A DNA stretch of 64,000 bases from Mytilinidion resinicola (taxonomy: Eukaryota > Ascomycota > Dothideomycetes > Mytilinidiales > Mytilinidiaceae): assembly GCF_010093595.1 (NCBI RefSeq), contig NW_022985454.1:62001-126000 (forward strand), given 5' to 3'. Position 1 is the first letter of the stretch. Each line of letters starts with the position of its first letter. The notes beneath the pieces are model-generated. The model was not told the DNA's origin and made no database searches. It worked only from the letters and a program-made list of their open reading frames with translations. The translations under genes were made by a program, and so were the position numbers. Positions 32,743 to 42,492 of this stretch are shown here, in pieces.

Positions 32743-33100
32743 GGTCGTTGAGGTGAGTGTTTTGACAATGTAGGGGTTCCTTTTAGGACCCCCCTAGACA
32801 TACTAGTAATTTCAATACAGGTTGTAGAGAACGGAACGCTGTAAATCAGAAGGCCGTTATACGTATGCCGTGTGAGGCTATAAGTCAAACATACAAGATT
32901 AGGAATGCGAGGTGAATGTTAGAGAATTCACGAATTACATGTTCTCCCGCGCTACGCACCCAGCGGGCTCTCTGCGTCAACTCCTACATTCACTTACGAT
33001 ACCATTCAATGTTATAATCTAGCACATTTCTGCATATAAAAATTCTTTGTCCCAATTTCGATAGTACCATTATCACCAACCCCTATCGATCCGCTCTCAC
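32743..33100 (+). repeat. duplicated promoter segment of the RING-chromodomain genes, copy 1
   Basis: Aligns with 36327-36660: both share GGTGAGTGTTTTGACAATG, AGGCCGTTATA, TGCGAGGTGAATGTTA, CCCGCGCTAC and CATTATCACCAAC-like ends just before the two coding copies. This shows the duplication unit included about 400 bases of 5' flank, so the two genes probably started with the same regulation. Confidence 0.75.
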
Positions 33101-33174
33101 CACACCACCACTTCCACCAGGCTCAAACAGCAACTACTCAGCACGCCCTCATATCCCAATTCCAACCTTACAAT

Positions 33175-34596
33175 ATGTTGCAACGCTCAAGCCGCCAGAT
33201 CAAGCAGCAAACTCCAAAGTGCCCTCACTCCTTCGAAGTGTTGAAGTCCAGCGCCGTTGGCAAGAATGATACGTGCGAAATATGCGGCAATGTATACTTC
33301 GTCCCCAACGCAGATGGCATTCGAGAGATTCCGGTCCGTCTTACCTGCGGACATGTCTTTGGCAAGGACTGCATCAGCAGATGGATAGAAAGAGATAAGA
33401 CGTGCCCCTACCGCGACGAACTCACGGCTATCCAGCCAGGCACATGCACGAAGTGCATGCTGTGGGACCGCCATCGCGGCGAACGTACGAACACCGTCCT
33501 AGTTGTCCACGCGGAGGAAATGTTCCGGTGCTTAAAGGAGAAACTTGAAGAACTCGAGAAGGACGACAAGAAGCTTTTCGGGCTCTCCAAGGGAGTTAAG
33601 AAGCGACTCTATGAGTTCCTCGATAACAAGCTAAGAGCATACGACCGACAGTTCCATCCTCCAGCCGCATTCGCGAGAATGATGGATCCGTTGCTGAGCA
33701 TTTCGAACAAGTCCCACGTTCGGCGAGATCTGGGATGGTCACTCTTCAAGCGGATCCCCCACACTGGACCTACGAAACGATTCTCATGGTCGCTGGACGT
33801 CGTCGAAGACACAGCACTGGGGACCGAGGAGGAATTGCCTTGGTTTACCCAATGCATCCGTGAATGGACAACGGAGATGTTCGAAGAGTTCTCGCAAGAA
33901 GGCCATAACCACGTCCAGCACGGATACGAGATTCGAGGCAGCGATAATGACGCCGTCTGGGCGGTGCGGCAGATCATTGGACACCGGCGGAACCAAAATG
34001 GTATGGTGAGTTATAGGGTCCTCTGGGAGGGACACGACCACTGGGACTGGTCGGAGGAGAGCCAGTGGGTTGGCGAAGAAGACTTTGAGGATCATGAGAA
34101 TCACGCGCAGTATGATAGGCAGAATCGGATCCCAGCTTACCACAAAGAGGGCCGACGTTGGCCGGGACAAGATGTAGTTCGACGGGGAAATATTTCGGGA
34201 ACAGCCACGGGAGAGCCCTCGGGAAGCGTTGCGGAGAAAGTCGCTGGAAGAGGTGCAGCCAAGGCCGATGGAAAATTTGCGGAAAAGACTGCTGAAACTG
34301 TCGTGGGAAATGCTACTAGAAAGACTTCATCTACCTTGTCTAGCAGGAAGCAGAAAGGGGAAAACAAGGAGGCGAACACCAAGCTGATCGCAAAGATTCC
34401 TACTGGGAAAGTATCAGTCAGCTCCTCTAGCAGCAAGCGGATGATGGATGGCGCGAAGAAGGAAGCCGGAGACGTTGCGACAAAGACCATTGGAAAACGC
34501 TCACTTCACTCTTCCAGCAAGAAGCGAAAATTGGAAGATACGGACTCGGATGGAGATGAGTACAGGCCTATTCGTCGCACGCGGCGAAAAAAGTAG
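33175..34596 (+). CDS. RING-like/chromodomain protein, copy 1
   Basis: 473 residues, no introns. Residues about 30-85 form a RING-like zinc finger: CEICGNVYF, RLTCGHVFGKDCISRW, KTCPYRDEL, followed by CTKCMLW. RING proteins are typically E3 ubiquitin ligases. A central helical region contains YDRQFHPPAAFARMMDP, conserved in the other copies. Residues about 261-320 match a chromodomain, WAVRQIIGHRRNQNGMVSYR then VLWEGHDHW and QWVGEEDFEDH, a reader of methylated lysine or a protein-binding fold. The C-terminal 150 residues are Ser/Lys/Ala-rich and basic, ending KKRKLEDTDSDGDEYRPIRR, with likely nuclear localisation signals. A chromatin-targeted ubiquitin ligase is the inference. The start is the first ATG after a promoter segment shared with copy 3. 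Confidence 0.75.
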   Translation: MLQRSSRQIKQQTPKCPHSFEVLKSSAVGKNDTCEICGNVYFVPNADGIREIPVRLTCGHVFGKDCISRWIERDKTCPYRDELTAIQPGTCTKCMLWDRHRGERTNTVLVVHAEEMFRCLKEKLEELEKDDKKLFGLSKGVKKRLYEFLDNKLRAYDRQFHPPAAFARMMDPLLSISNKSHVRRDLGWSLFKRIPHTGPTKRFSWSLDVVEDTALGTEEELPWFTQCIREWTTEMFEEFSQEGHNHVQHGYEIRGSDNDAVWAVRQIIGHRRNQNGMVSYRVLWEGHDHWDWSEESQWVGEEDFEDHENHAQYDRQNRIPAYHKEGRRWPGQDVVRRGNISGTATGEPSGSVAEKVAGRGAAKADGKFAEKTAETVVGNATRKTSSTLSSRKQKGENKEANTKLIAKIPTGKVSVSSSSSKRMMDGAKKEAGDVATKTIGKRSLHSSSKKRKLEDTDSDGDEYRPIRRTRRKK

Positions 34597-34918
34597 CTGG
34601 CGGCATCCAATTCCGGAGGTGCATTGAGAACAGCTCAGATCTATTGGCACCGGGCATCTATAATACTATGATTTCGGCATTTCCGGAGCACAAGATAAGT
34701 TGCTTAGCACGAAAGGTGTTGAGCCCTATAGAGCCATAGGAGAGAAGGGCGTGGAGATGAATGGACCAGGCTGATGTTAAGACTTTCAGCGAGATTTGAT
34801 AGACTATACCGGCTTTGACGTCGTAAAATTTCCCAATCAGACAGCATGTTTATAATTATTCCCTAGTATATATCCTGTGAAATACGACATGCAGAGGAAG
34901 ATGAAAACCCTCCAGATA
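34597..34918. other. 3' flank of RING-chromodomain copy 1
   Basis: No gene seen. AT-rich near 34810-34880. Ends at the fossil described next. Confidence 0.4.
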
Positions 34919-34965
34919 GAAGCGGTGGGTGCCGGAAGAGGACTTCGCAAATCACGCTATGCACA
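34919..34965 (+). repeat. 47-bp fossil of a chromodomain 3' end
   Basis: Identical to 37625-37671 in copy 3 except for one base. In copy 3 this stretch encodes KRWVPEEDFANHAMH, the last part of the chromodomain. Here it is followed at once by CTCTTGCTCGCTC-type sequence like an inverted MITE end and then by the 560-bp repeat. It is a leftover of a further gene copy, deleted except for this piece. Confidence 0.85.
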
Positions 34966-34966
34966 A

Positions 34967-35565
34967 GAGTAGCTCTTGCTCGCTCCACACCACCATCAGG
35001 AGCAGCCTAGCGGTATTTTGTGTGGGTCAAACAATAGGAAATTGCGGTGGCCTTTCGTTTGTCCCTTTCAATTGTTGTCTTAAGTATACTAACTGCTTCC
35101 TAATTAATAAAAGTTTACACGCAGTATCTAAGTATGCTTAGAGTATATTTTGTCCGCTTAGGTAAAGTTATTACAAACTATCTCTTAGGTTTAGTAATTT
35201 GCGCGCTAGCTTGCTGTAAGTAATAAAGGGAGACGTTAAACTATCTTATTATATATATCCCGGGTTTCCTAAAGCTAAGTTTAAATTTTGCTTTATTTAT
35301 ATTAGTATTATATTACGTTTTTATCTTATATTTCATCCTCCCTAGTAATCCTTAATTAGGTTAATAGTCTATACTTTACATCTTTAGTGCCAAATGCTAA
35401 AACTGTTATTCCTAATACTAACAGTGCTTATACACTAAACTTATTAGATGCTACCGCCCTTTTACCACTATTCCTTTTAGTATAATAGATTCTATATAGC
35501 TCTATAGCTATACAGCTTTCCTTATCAATTTAGGAACATCAACACCATGTTAAGCCACCTGGCCC
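34967..35565 (+). repeat. 560-bp repeat, copy 2, RIP-mutated
   Basis: Second copy of the repeat at 31985. Most differences are C to T or G to A in this copy and mostly in CpA/TpG context: ATCACATCATG became ATTATATTACG and CCATACAGCTC became CTATATAGCTC. That is the signature of repeat-induced point mutation. The first bases (34971-34985) match an inverted MITE interior. It ends at AAGCCACCTGGCCC, directly before the dead RING copy. Confidence 0.85.
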
Positions 35566-35566
35566 G

Positions 35567-35995
35567 TTAGCTCAAAGCCGTTGCCAAGGATGTTACCTGC
35601 GAAATATGCGGCAACATATATTTCGTCCCCAACGCAGATGGTGTTCGAGAGATTACGGTCCGCCTGACCTGCGGACGTCTCTTTGGTAAGGACTGCATCA
35701 GCAGGTGGATAGAAAAAGATAAGACGTGCCCATACCGAGACGAAATCACAAAGTGCATGCTGTGGGACCGCCATCGCGGCGAACGTACAAACACGGTCCT
35801 AGTTGTCCACGCGGAGTAAATGTCCCGATGCTTGAAGGAGAAACTTGAAGAACTCGAGAAAGACAACAAGAAGCTTTCGGGGCTCTTCAAGGGGGTTAAG
35901 AAGCGACTGCATGAGTTCCTCGAGAACAATCTGAGGCTCTATGATCGACAGTTCCATCCTCCGGCCGCGTTCGCGAAGATAATAGATCCTGTCTA
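35567..35995 (+). pseudogene. RING-chromodomain gene, dead copy 2
   Basis: Matches the first half of copy 1: CEICGNIYFVPNADGVREI, CGRLFGKDCISRWIEKDKT, CMLWDRHRGERTNTVLVVHA, then LYDRQFHPPAAFAK. Defects: no start codon or first ~30 residues, a His of the RING replaced (CGH to CGR), eight codons lost before TKCMLW, an in-frame TAA at about 35818, single-base changes that shift frame around 35870, and loss of the chromodomain half. Mutations here are not mainly C to T, unlike the repeat just upstream. It cannot make the family protein. Confidence 0.85.
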
Positions 35996-36127
35996 GTCCC
36001 AAATATACAGAGAAGTAATCGCCTCCTCCAAAGGACAGTTTCGAACGCAAGACGAAGAAGCAGGCATTGGTAGTAACTGCCCAGGACCTCATCAAGCGTA
36101 AGCATTAGGCCAAGAGCCGACCTATAT

Positions 36128-36313
36128 ATGCTTCAGAGTTGGGAGATGACAGTCGGATGTTTCGAATCTCCGTCGGTATTGGGACACGCCATCGTGGCTG
36201 ATCTCGATGAGAGAGAAGAGCCGGATGTCAAAGAACGCGAGGACCTGTTTTCGGTCGGTTTTCTGGGACTCACCGAACTCCGCAACCAAATCTACGACCA
36301 CTTCGCCATGTAA
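36128..36313 (+). other. short ORF with an ELRNQIYDHF-type motif
   Basis: 61 codons ending GFLGLTELRNQIYDHFAM. The pattern L.ELRNQIY is common at the start of fungal proteins with an F-box-like N-terminus. With only this piece present, it is most likely the remnant of such a gene captured inside the array. Sequence from 35996 to 36127 is unrecognised. Confidence 0.35.
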
Positions 36314-36326
36314 AGCGCCTAAAACA

Positions 36327-36660
36327 GGTCATTAAGGTGAGTGTTTTGACAATGCAGGAATCCTGTTAAGGGCCCTCTAGACGTACTAAGAATTTCGATA
36401 TAGGATGTAAGGGATAGAATCCTGCAAACGAGGAGGCCGTTATATGTGTGCTTTATGATGCTATAACTTAAGCATATAGGATAAGGTATGCGAGGTGAAT
36501 GTTAAAGCATTCACGGTTTACATGTCTCCCGCGCTACTCTGCCCATCAACTCGTACATTCACTTTACGATACAATTCAACGTTATAGTCCAACAAGTTTC
36601 TGAATATAAGAGTCCATGTTCCAATGTGGAGGGAACTATTATCACCAACTCTACATACAC
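36327..36660 (+). repeat. duplicated promoter segment of the RING-chromodomain genes, copy 2
   Basis: Counterpart of 32743-33100, placed just before copy 3. It is diverged by substitutions and small indels, not dominated by RIP-type changes. Confidence 0.75.
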
Positions 36661-36740
36661 CACTCAATCTCACCACCACACAACCGTCATCAAGCTTAAG
36701 ACTCTAGCGCTACTCAATATCCGTATCTTCCAACTACACA

Positions 36741-37778
36741 ATGTCACAACGAGCCGTCCACCAGGCGAAGTCCGACACTCCGAAATGCCCGCATTACTTC
36801 GAACCTTTGAGAGCTGCCGACCTTCAGAAAGACGACGCCTGTGCGATTTGCAACACTACCTACTTCACCAACAACGCAGACGGAAATCGCGAGATCCCGG
36901 TCCGACTTACCTGCGGCCATGTGTACGGGGAAGCCTGCATCTCCAAGTGGATCGCCTCAAACAAAAGCTGCCCATATCGAGACCCGCTCGCCCCTATCCA
37001 GTCACAGACCTGCTCGGCGTGCCTGCGCTGGGATCGCAACCGCGGCTCGCGATCCCACACCGTCATCGCCGTGCACGCTCACGAGATATTCCGGGCCTTC
37101 AAGGAGAAACTCGAGGAGCGGGCCGAAGACAATAAGAAGCTCTTTGGCATCGCCGCTGGCGCCAAGGCCAAGCTCCTCGCCGAAGTCCAGCGGAAGCTCA
37201 AAGAGTACGACAGGCAATTCCACCCGCCCGCGGCTTTTGCGAGAATGATGGACCCAATGCTGAGCGCGTTCGACAGGGCCAAAGTGCGCCGGGAGTTTGG
37301 GAAGGGGCTCTTCAAGCCGGTTCCGTATGCAGGGCCGTCTAAGCGGCTTACGTGGTCCGTGGATGTCATCGAGAACGGGGACTTAGACAGCGGGAGAGCA
37401 ATTCCATGGATCACCCAATGCATCCGTGAGTGGGCTACGGAGATGCTGGAGGAGTTCTCCCATGAGGGGCACGATCATATCCAGGAGGGATACGAGATTG
37501 GAGGCAGCTCGGGCGATGTGATCTGGGCCGTGAGGGACATCGTCGGACATCGTCGTAACGGCAAAGACACAGTGACCTACAAGGTTCGTTGGGAAGGCCA
37601 TGAGCATTGGGATGAGCCCGAAGAGAAGCGGTGGGTGCCGGAAGAGGACTTCGCCAATCACGCTATGCACAGGCATTACGATGAAGCCCATGGACTCCCA
37701 CCTTACCGCCGTGGGGTCGACGATGGTCTATGCAAGGGGTGGTTCCAGCAAAGAGCGCTCCCAGAGATCCGGCTTTGA
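36741..37778 (+). CDS. RING-like/chromodomain protein, copy 3, C-terminally frameshifted
   Basis: 345 residues as read. RING-like finger: CAICNTTYF, RLTCGHVYGEACISKW, KSCPYRDPL, CSACLRW. Shared middle YDRQFHPPAAFARMMDPMLS. Chromodomain: WAVRDIVGHRRNGKDTVTYK, VRWEGHEHWDEPEEKRWVPE, EDFANHAMHRHYDEAHG. After PPYRRG (about 37716) the annotated frame runs into VDDGLCKGW and a stop at 37778. In the frame two bases on, GRRWSMQGVV aligns with GRRWPGQDVV of copy 1, followed by KKRKMCDNDGSSGEED and a basic end with a stop at 37853-37855. So a one-base indel, probably in the run GTGGGG at 37711-37716, removed the basic nuclear-type tail. RING and chromodomain stay intact. The third base of many codons is G or C, unlike the decayed copies, suggesting the core was under selection. 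Confidence 0.75.
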   Translation: MSQRAVHQAKSDTPKCPHYFEPLRAADLQKDDACAICNTTYFTNNADGNREIPVRLTCGHVYGEACISKWIASNKSCPYRDPLAPIQSQTCSACLRWDRNRGSRSHTVIAVHAHEIFRAFKEKLEERAEDNKKLFGIAAGAKAKLLAEVQRKLKEYDRQFHPPAAFARMMDPMLSAFDRAKVRREFGKGLFKPVPYAGPSKRLTWSVDVIENGDLDSGRAIPWITQCIREWATEMLEEFSHEGHDHIQEGYEIGGSSGDVIWAVRDIVGHRRNGKDTVTYKVRWEGHEHWDEPEEKRWVPEEDFANHAMHRHYDEAHGLPPYRRGVDDGLCKGWFQQRALPEIRL

Positions 37779-37855
37779 AGAAGCGCAAGATGTGTGACAA
37801 TGACGGCTCCTCCGGCGAAGAGGATATATATCGGCGCTCAAAGCGGAGGAAGTAG

Positions 37856-38398
37856 CATGCTGGGTTGCGGGTCGACATAAGAGGTACAATTTTCAGATGC
37901 AGAGTAGACGATTTGTCTCCTATCAACTCTAGAGACGTATATTAGGCTTAGCATATTGGGGAAGCGAAGGCTACTTACCTCGTTGGTATCGTCCGATGTC
38001 CAGAGAGTAGACGTCTAGATTCTACAACACTAGGGTACAAGCTTATGCACTCAGTTTTGCCCCATGTCTTAAATCCTCTTGCTACATTCTGATACCTGTT
38101 GAATCACCCTAGGCAACGGCAGCGTATAATAATCAGAAGTATTCAAAGCAACCAAGTTCGTACTTGCTAGACTTTTGCATCTCATCTGGATTTCTAATAA
38201 CGAGGCATGCACAAACTTCTGCACTGTACCAACACCCTTCTCGTGACTGTAGTTTGAACATTCTTTTGAAAATATCATCCTTTAAAGATGATTATGCAAG
38301 TGGCAGAGAACGAGATCTAAGAGAAAGCTCAAATTGGGCATCGTAAGCTAGCACGACGCAAGAAACGAACATAACATCCTTCCCAAATGAACAAAAAA
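37856..38398. other. convergent intergenic
   Basis: 543 bases between copy 3 and the converging FAD oxidoreductase gene. Nothing recognised. Confidence 0.5.
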
Positions 38399-39627
38399 TC
38401 AAAACTCAGAGCCATCAATCGTCCCCGCGAACCTGTTCAAAAACAACTGTTTCCGCGCATACATCATCATAAAGCGCGGAAGTCTCCAAGATCCGTAGTG
38501 GCCGACCGCTTCCTTCTTGCCAATTTGGAGACCCATTATCCCTACGGACAATTAGTTTCAACTTCACATCCGTTAAGTTCGAAGACAACGTACGACTTGT
38601 GATACGCTTATAAGGAAGTGGCGGCTTTCCCTTCATTATCAACCCGATATTTTTCGTGACATAAATCGAGTGCCTCTCCATACTCAAGAACTGCGAGCCA
38701 TCCAAATCGCACATGTCACCAATTGCCCACACCTCACCAGCCCCTTTGATCTTGAGATAGTCATCCACCATGGCGGAGCCGTTTGGGTTCACGAACTTGG
38801 CGGGGAGGTAGGAGGTGTTGTACACGAGTCCGAACGTCGGGATGTAGAGGTCTGTAACCAGTTTGTCCCCCGTCGAAAGCGTGACTTCCGTCCGGCCGTC
38901 GGCAGTTTCAGCTGAGCCCGTGATCTTCGTCTCCAGTTTGATATCGATGTTCAGTTTCCGCAACTCTTTGTCCACGAATTCGGGAATGAAGGCGGGGGTC
39001 ACGGGATCTGGGAGGACGGTGGAGCCGCTGGCGATCTAGAACGCGTTAGCCGTCGTAACGCACACATGTGTATCGGAACTGCCTCAAGCTTACCAAAGTA
39101 ACCTTCTTCGCCATCCCATACTCACACGCCAACTCGCCAGCGACTTCACACCCAGTCACGCCAGCACCAGCCACCACAACCGTCCTAGCTTTCTTTACTC
39201 GCGCCTGGAAGTCGTGCAGAACGCGCTTTGTCTCCTCCGTCGACCCTAGCTCTTTGAACGGCGCGCCTCCTTTGGTATGCGAGCCCGTGGCTAGAATGAG
39301 AAAGTCGTATCCAATTGCCTGTTTCCCAGAAGGGGTGGAAATGAGGAGCTTCTTAGCCTCGGCGTCGAGACTGTCCGCAGAGCCAACGATAAACTCAAAT
39401 GAACCGGCCGGGTAGTGCTTGAAACCATTCGCGATCGGTCGGAAGAGTGTATCATCGTCGAACTGCCCGGGGATTACGCCTCGAGGCGCTGCCATATTCC
39501 AGTAGAAATGGGTATTTGGCGACACCAGAGTGATCTTGATTGAGCCAGACTTCCCGGCCTGCTTGAGAAGCCGGTGGGATGTGCTGACTCCTCCATAGGA
39601 GCCTCCGACGATGACGATGTGCTTCAT
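38399..39627 (-). CDS. FSP1/AMID-like FAD-dependent NAD(P)H oxidoreductase
   Basis: 368 residues; exons 39094-39627, 38606-39035, 38399-38541, introns of 58 and 64 nt. FAD Rossmann motif at the very start, MKHIVIVGGSYGGVSTSHRL. NAD(P) Rossmann motif VVVAGAGVTGCEVAGEL at the middle. FAD phosphate/isoalloxazine strand VWAIGDMCDLDG near the end. This is the class of apoptosis-inducing-factor homologs (AMID/FSP1, type II NADH dehydrogenase relatives), quinone reductases on membranes or in cytosol. The last intron ends CTAATTGTCCGTAG; splicing it gives GLQIGKKEAVGHYGSWRLPR, which is the family C-terminus. The frame is open upstream to 39735, but I place the start at MKHIV because the Rossmann strand normally begins the protein. 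Confidence 0.85.
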
Positions 39628-40411
39628 GGCTTGAGACGGCTCGTGTGAACTCTGTATTTGGTGGAAGTAGTTTGCAGTGAGGAAGTGGAAGGATTGCTGG
39701 AATAGGCTTGCGATGAGATGAAAGATATAAAGCATTGTTAGAGAATAGCGGACAAGTTACTGGCAATGCTGATTTTAAATGCAAAGGGGTGTTCTTAGAA
39801 ATCATGTCTCCAAGAGGCCCTCGTGGTGATGGTACATGAGAAAGCAAGCAAGCGCGCCGCAAAGCATAGCCAATGAGATGGCAAAGCGCCGCGCCTTACG
39901 ATTTTCCCGTGCACCCGACACCACGTGTAGAAATATGCAGAAGGTAAGAAAATAGCAGGGTTTCGCGCGGCGCGCAGTTTAGTAAAGGAGGATTCACGAG
40001 TACGAACTTGCCGCAGCCAGTAGCCAATGAAAGCGGCTCCCGCGCCGCGTATAATGCACGTCCCGCCATACCGCTGCCGACGCCTACGCCTAGAAGGATG
40101 AGGCGCCCATGGCTGTTGAACTACAGCCTCCGCCGCATGAATCCAATCGTAAGTGTCCTTTCGTAGGCAGTTTATTGTCGCTCTCCCGATATCTGTATTG
40201 GTCATCCTGTCGGCCTCGCGCCGACGCAGATTGGTCAATTCTACACTGTATCTCTCAATATTGAAGCGTCCCAGCATCTTAGTGAGGCGAGCTTTCCCTG
40301 CGGCTTCTGTCGTTGGGGAGACTGTCGTGTGCGAAGGAGAGAAGTGGCCCACCACGCAATCTCGAAATGCGACTCAGTGCGGGTGTCTAAAAGCGCGGGT
40401 TGCATCAATGA
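39628..40411. other. intergenic
   Basis: Promoter side of the FAD oxidoreductase. Several short frames, none with family character. Confidence 0.4.
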
Positions 40412-40640
40412 CAGTACTAGGCCATAGAATAAGTCTGGGCAGAAGGATTCATCACTCCTACGCTCCAATCTTGCTCACCTGAAACCGCTGTGGGGAGTAG
40501 CCCACCTAGGCCGTAACCAATGAGTCAAAGCGCAGTCTGATTTGCACTGCTTGCAACTTGACATCGCGCCTAAGCTTTTGACACTCCATGGGGGAACCCC
40601 AGGCAGTGGCAAACGGGTGCACAGACGCATGGATCTGATG
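40412..40640 (-). mobile_element. MITE, degenerate copy in reverse orientation
   Basis: Begins CAGTACTAGGCCATA, three extra bases, then TAAGTCTGGGCA, a recognisable terminal repeat. Inside, the reverse complement has GATGTCAAGTTGCAAGCAGT and CACAGCGGTTTCAGGTGAGCAAGATT, matching the copy near 46530-46745. The far end is decayed. 40641-40754 holds nothing. Confidence 0.65.
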
Positions 40641-40754
40641 ATAGGCTTAGTCACGTGTAGACCACGTGATCAGTTCGGATTCGATATATTGGGGCGGTCC
40701 CCCGCTACCTTTGAACCATGAAAAGACTGCAAGAACAAAATTTACCGCGAGCAC

Positions 40755-42492
40755 TCAAAAAAGCAGTACATCTTTTGTAAGCTCGAGACAGTCCTTCCAC
40801 GTGAAGTCAGTCGTTACCTGCCTCCCCCGCCAGATCTCTTCTAAGATCGGCAAAATTCTCTCTCGATGTTTTAGTAATGGATCTACCAATGGTGGAGACG
40901 AAAACGCGCTCCGGAAGTACTGTTGGTCTTCCTGTTTAGCAACGCAGCCAATAACATACAGAGGAGCAACCAAGGCTGGCAAAAGCTGTGCTGGAATGTG
41001 AGTGTGAAGCATTCGCATGGCTTCGGAGAAGATCGTATCCACAAGCTCAAGTTTGTGAAAGCCATAGGTAATCAGGTGGAGGTAAAGAGACGCTGTGCAG
41101 GCGAACATGTTTGTGATGAGCGTGGAATAATAGGGTACCGTATTGAACGTTGTAGGAGAGAGGCCTTCGGAGATGCTGAACTCGTCTAGGGTCGCCTGGG
41201 TGAGACTGTACAGCTGGATCTCTTTACTGATATCGGATACAGTATGCTGAAATCCTGCACAATCCCCATTTCCTTGCTCCAACGCGTGGGTCCAATTTTC
41301 ATGCAGCGCAGCGATGCGGCCAATCTGGAGCATTACCCAATTTTTACAGCCCATGACTTGGTCGAGTCTGATCTGGGAATCTGGAGTGATGATGCGGAAG
41401 TGATACGACTGCAAATATGGCGCTGTTCCCGCAGTGATGGAAGATGTTATATCGAGCCAGAACAACGAGCCGCCCAAGAATCTATGGTTCCTAACTTCTT
41501 CTGCAACTAGAGGATCAATCTCTGAGATATGGCGGTCCTCCAAAAGAATCTTGCGCGACTCTTCAGTTAGAGCGTATCCACACAGGTTCTCTTTATAGCC
41601 TTGCTGGTACATGTTCATCGCTGCACGGAAATGCGCCTTCCACGCATTCCCATCGCCAGCAAAAAGCTTCACGAAAGCTGTCAGTAGGCGAATCAAAACG
41701 TTCACTAATGGAAAATACCTCGTAATATCCCAGCTGGATGACTGTATGTGTAACGCCTAGCCCATTGTACGGGCACGATACCTGCGCAAATTCATTGACC
41801 AACTTCAAACAGTTTTCAAGATGCTGCGCTTGTTGGACCTCCAGCGCTCGACAGACGTGGCTCATCTTAGTTTGCATGATCATCCGGCGATGGTGTGCAC
41901 TAGTAGCCAGAGCGGCATAGTAGAGAGATTTTGTCCGGAGAGTAAGGGCAAGTAGCCAACCCCTGCCTCCATCCAGAATTCCCGGTTTATACATGGGGTA
42001 TTGGAGCGGAAAGATTTCATCTAGAAAATGCATCAGAAGGGTAGACTCGTCCGCCGGTATGTAGAATATGAGGTCTGATCCATTGTACAGTGCATGGGCT
42101 TCATTCGTGCGTATATCTTGGTGTAATGACCCATGATCTGACGGAGGGGTAGATTCATGCATGCGGCTTGACCCTGAGTTGGAAGAGGTGTTCTCCACAG
42201 AAGCACTCGAGGACTTGGGCGCTAGGACGATTGGTTCGTGTTCCTTCGGAAGCTGGGTTGTCCTTTTGCGTCTCGAAGTGTATTTGACGATATCTTTGAT
42301 ACTTTTCGAAATTGCTCTTTCTTTCTCCCCATTGTCCATCCAGTCGGGTTTTGGACCGTAACCATAGCAAGTAATTGATAGCGATTCACACGTCGAACAA
42401 TGCGGTCGACCCTCGTCGCATTTCTTCTTTCGCAAGCGGCAGGTCCAGCAACCCTGCTTGCCGCGCAACGGCGGACGATAAACAGAGTTCAT
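40755..42492 (-). CDS. Zn2Cys6 transcription factor with fungal_trans_2-type domain
   Basis: 561 residues; exon 1 is 41719-42492, intron 41667-41718 (GTATTT...TGAAG), exon 2 is 40755-41666. The DNA-binding cluster is near the N-terminus: CWTCRLRKKKCDEGRPHC then STCESLSITC, cysteines at about residues 15, 18, 25, 32, 35 and 42. A Lys/Arg-rich linker and a Ser-rich stretch follow. Then comes the regulatory domain with LLMHFLDEIFPLQYPMYKP and, across the splice, YYELFAGDGNAWKAHFRA, a string typical of fungal-specific transcription factor domain 2. The target is unknown; the divergent-side neighbour is the DUF1989 gene. Start placed at MNSVYRPP just before the zinc cluster, though the frame is open 67 codons further upstream. 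Confidence 0.85.

Noticed and set aside
34967..35565. Whole 560-bp repeat as another MITE member
   Set aside because: Only its first bases match the reversed MITE interior; the rest has no terminal inverted repeat, so I keep it as a separate repeat.
39628..39735. Upstream in-frame ATG of the FAD oxidoreductase (adds 36 residues)
   Set aside because: The Rossmann strand begins right after the later ATG as in the family, and the added piece is AT-rich leader-like.
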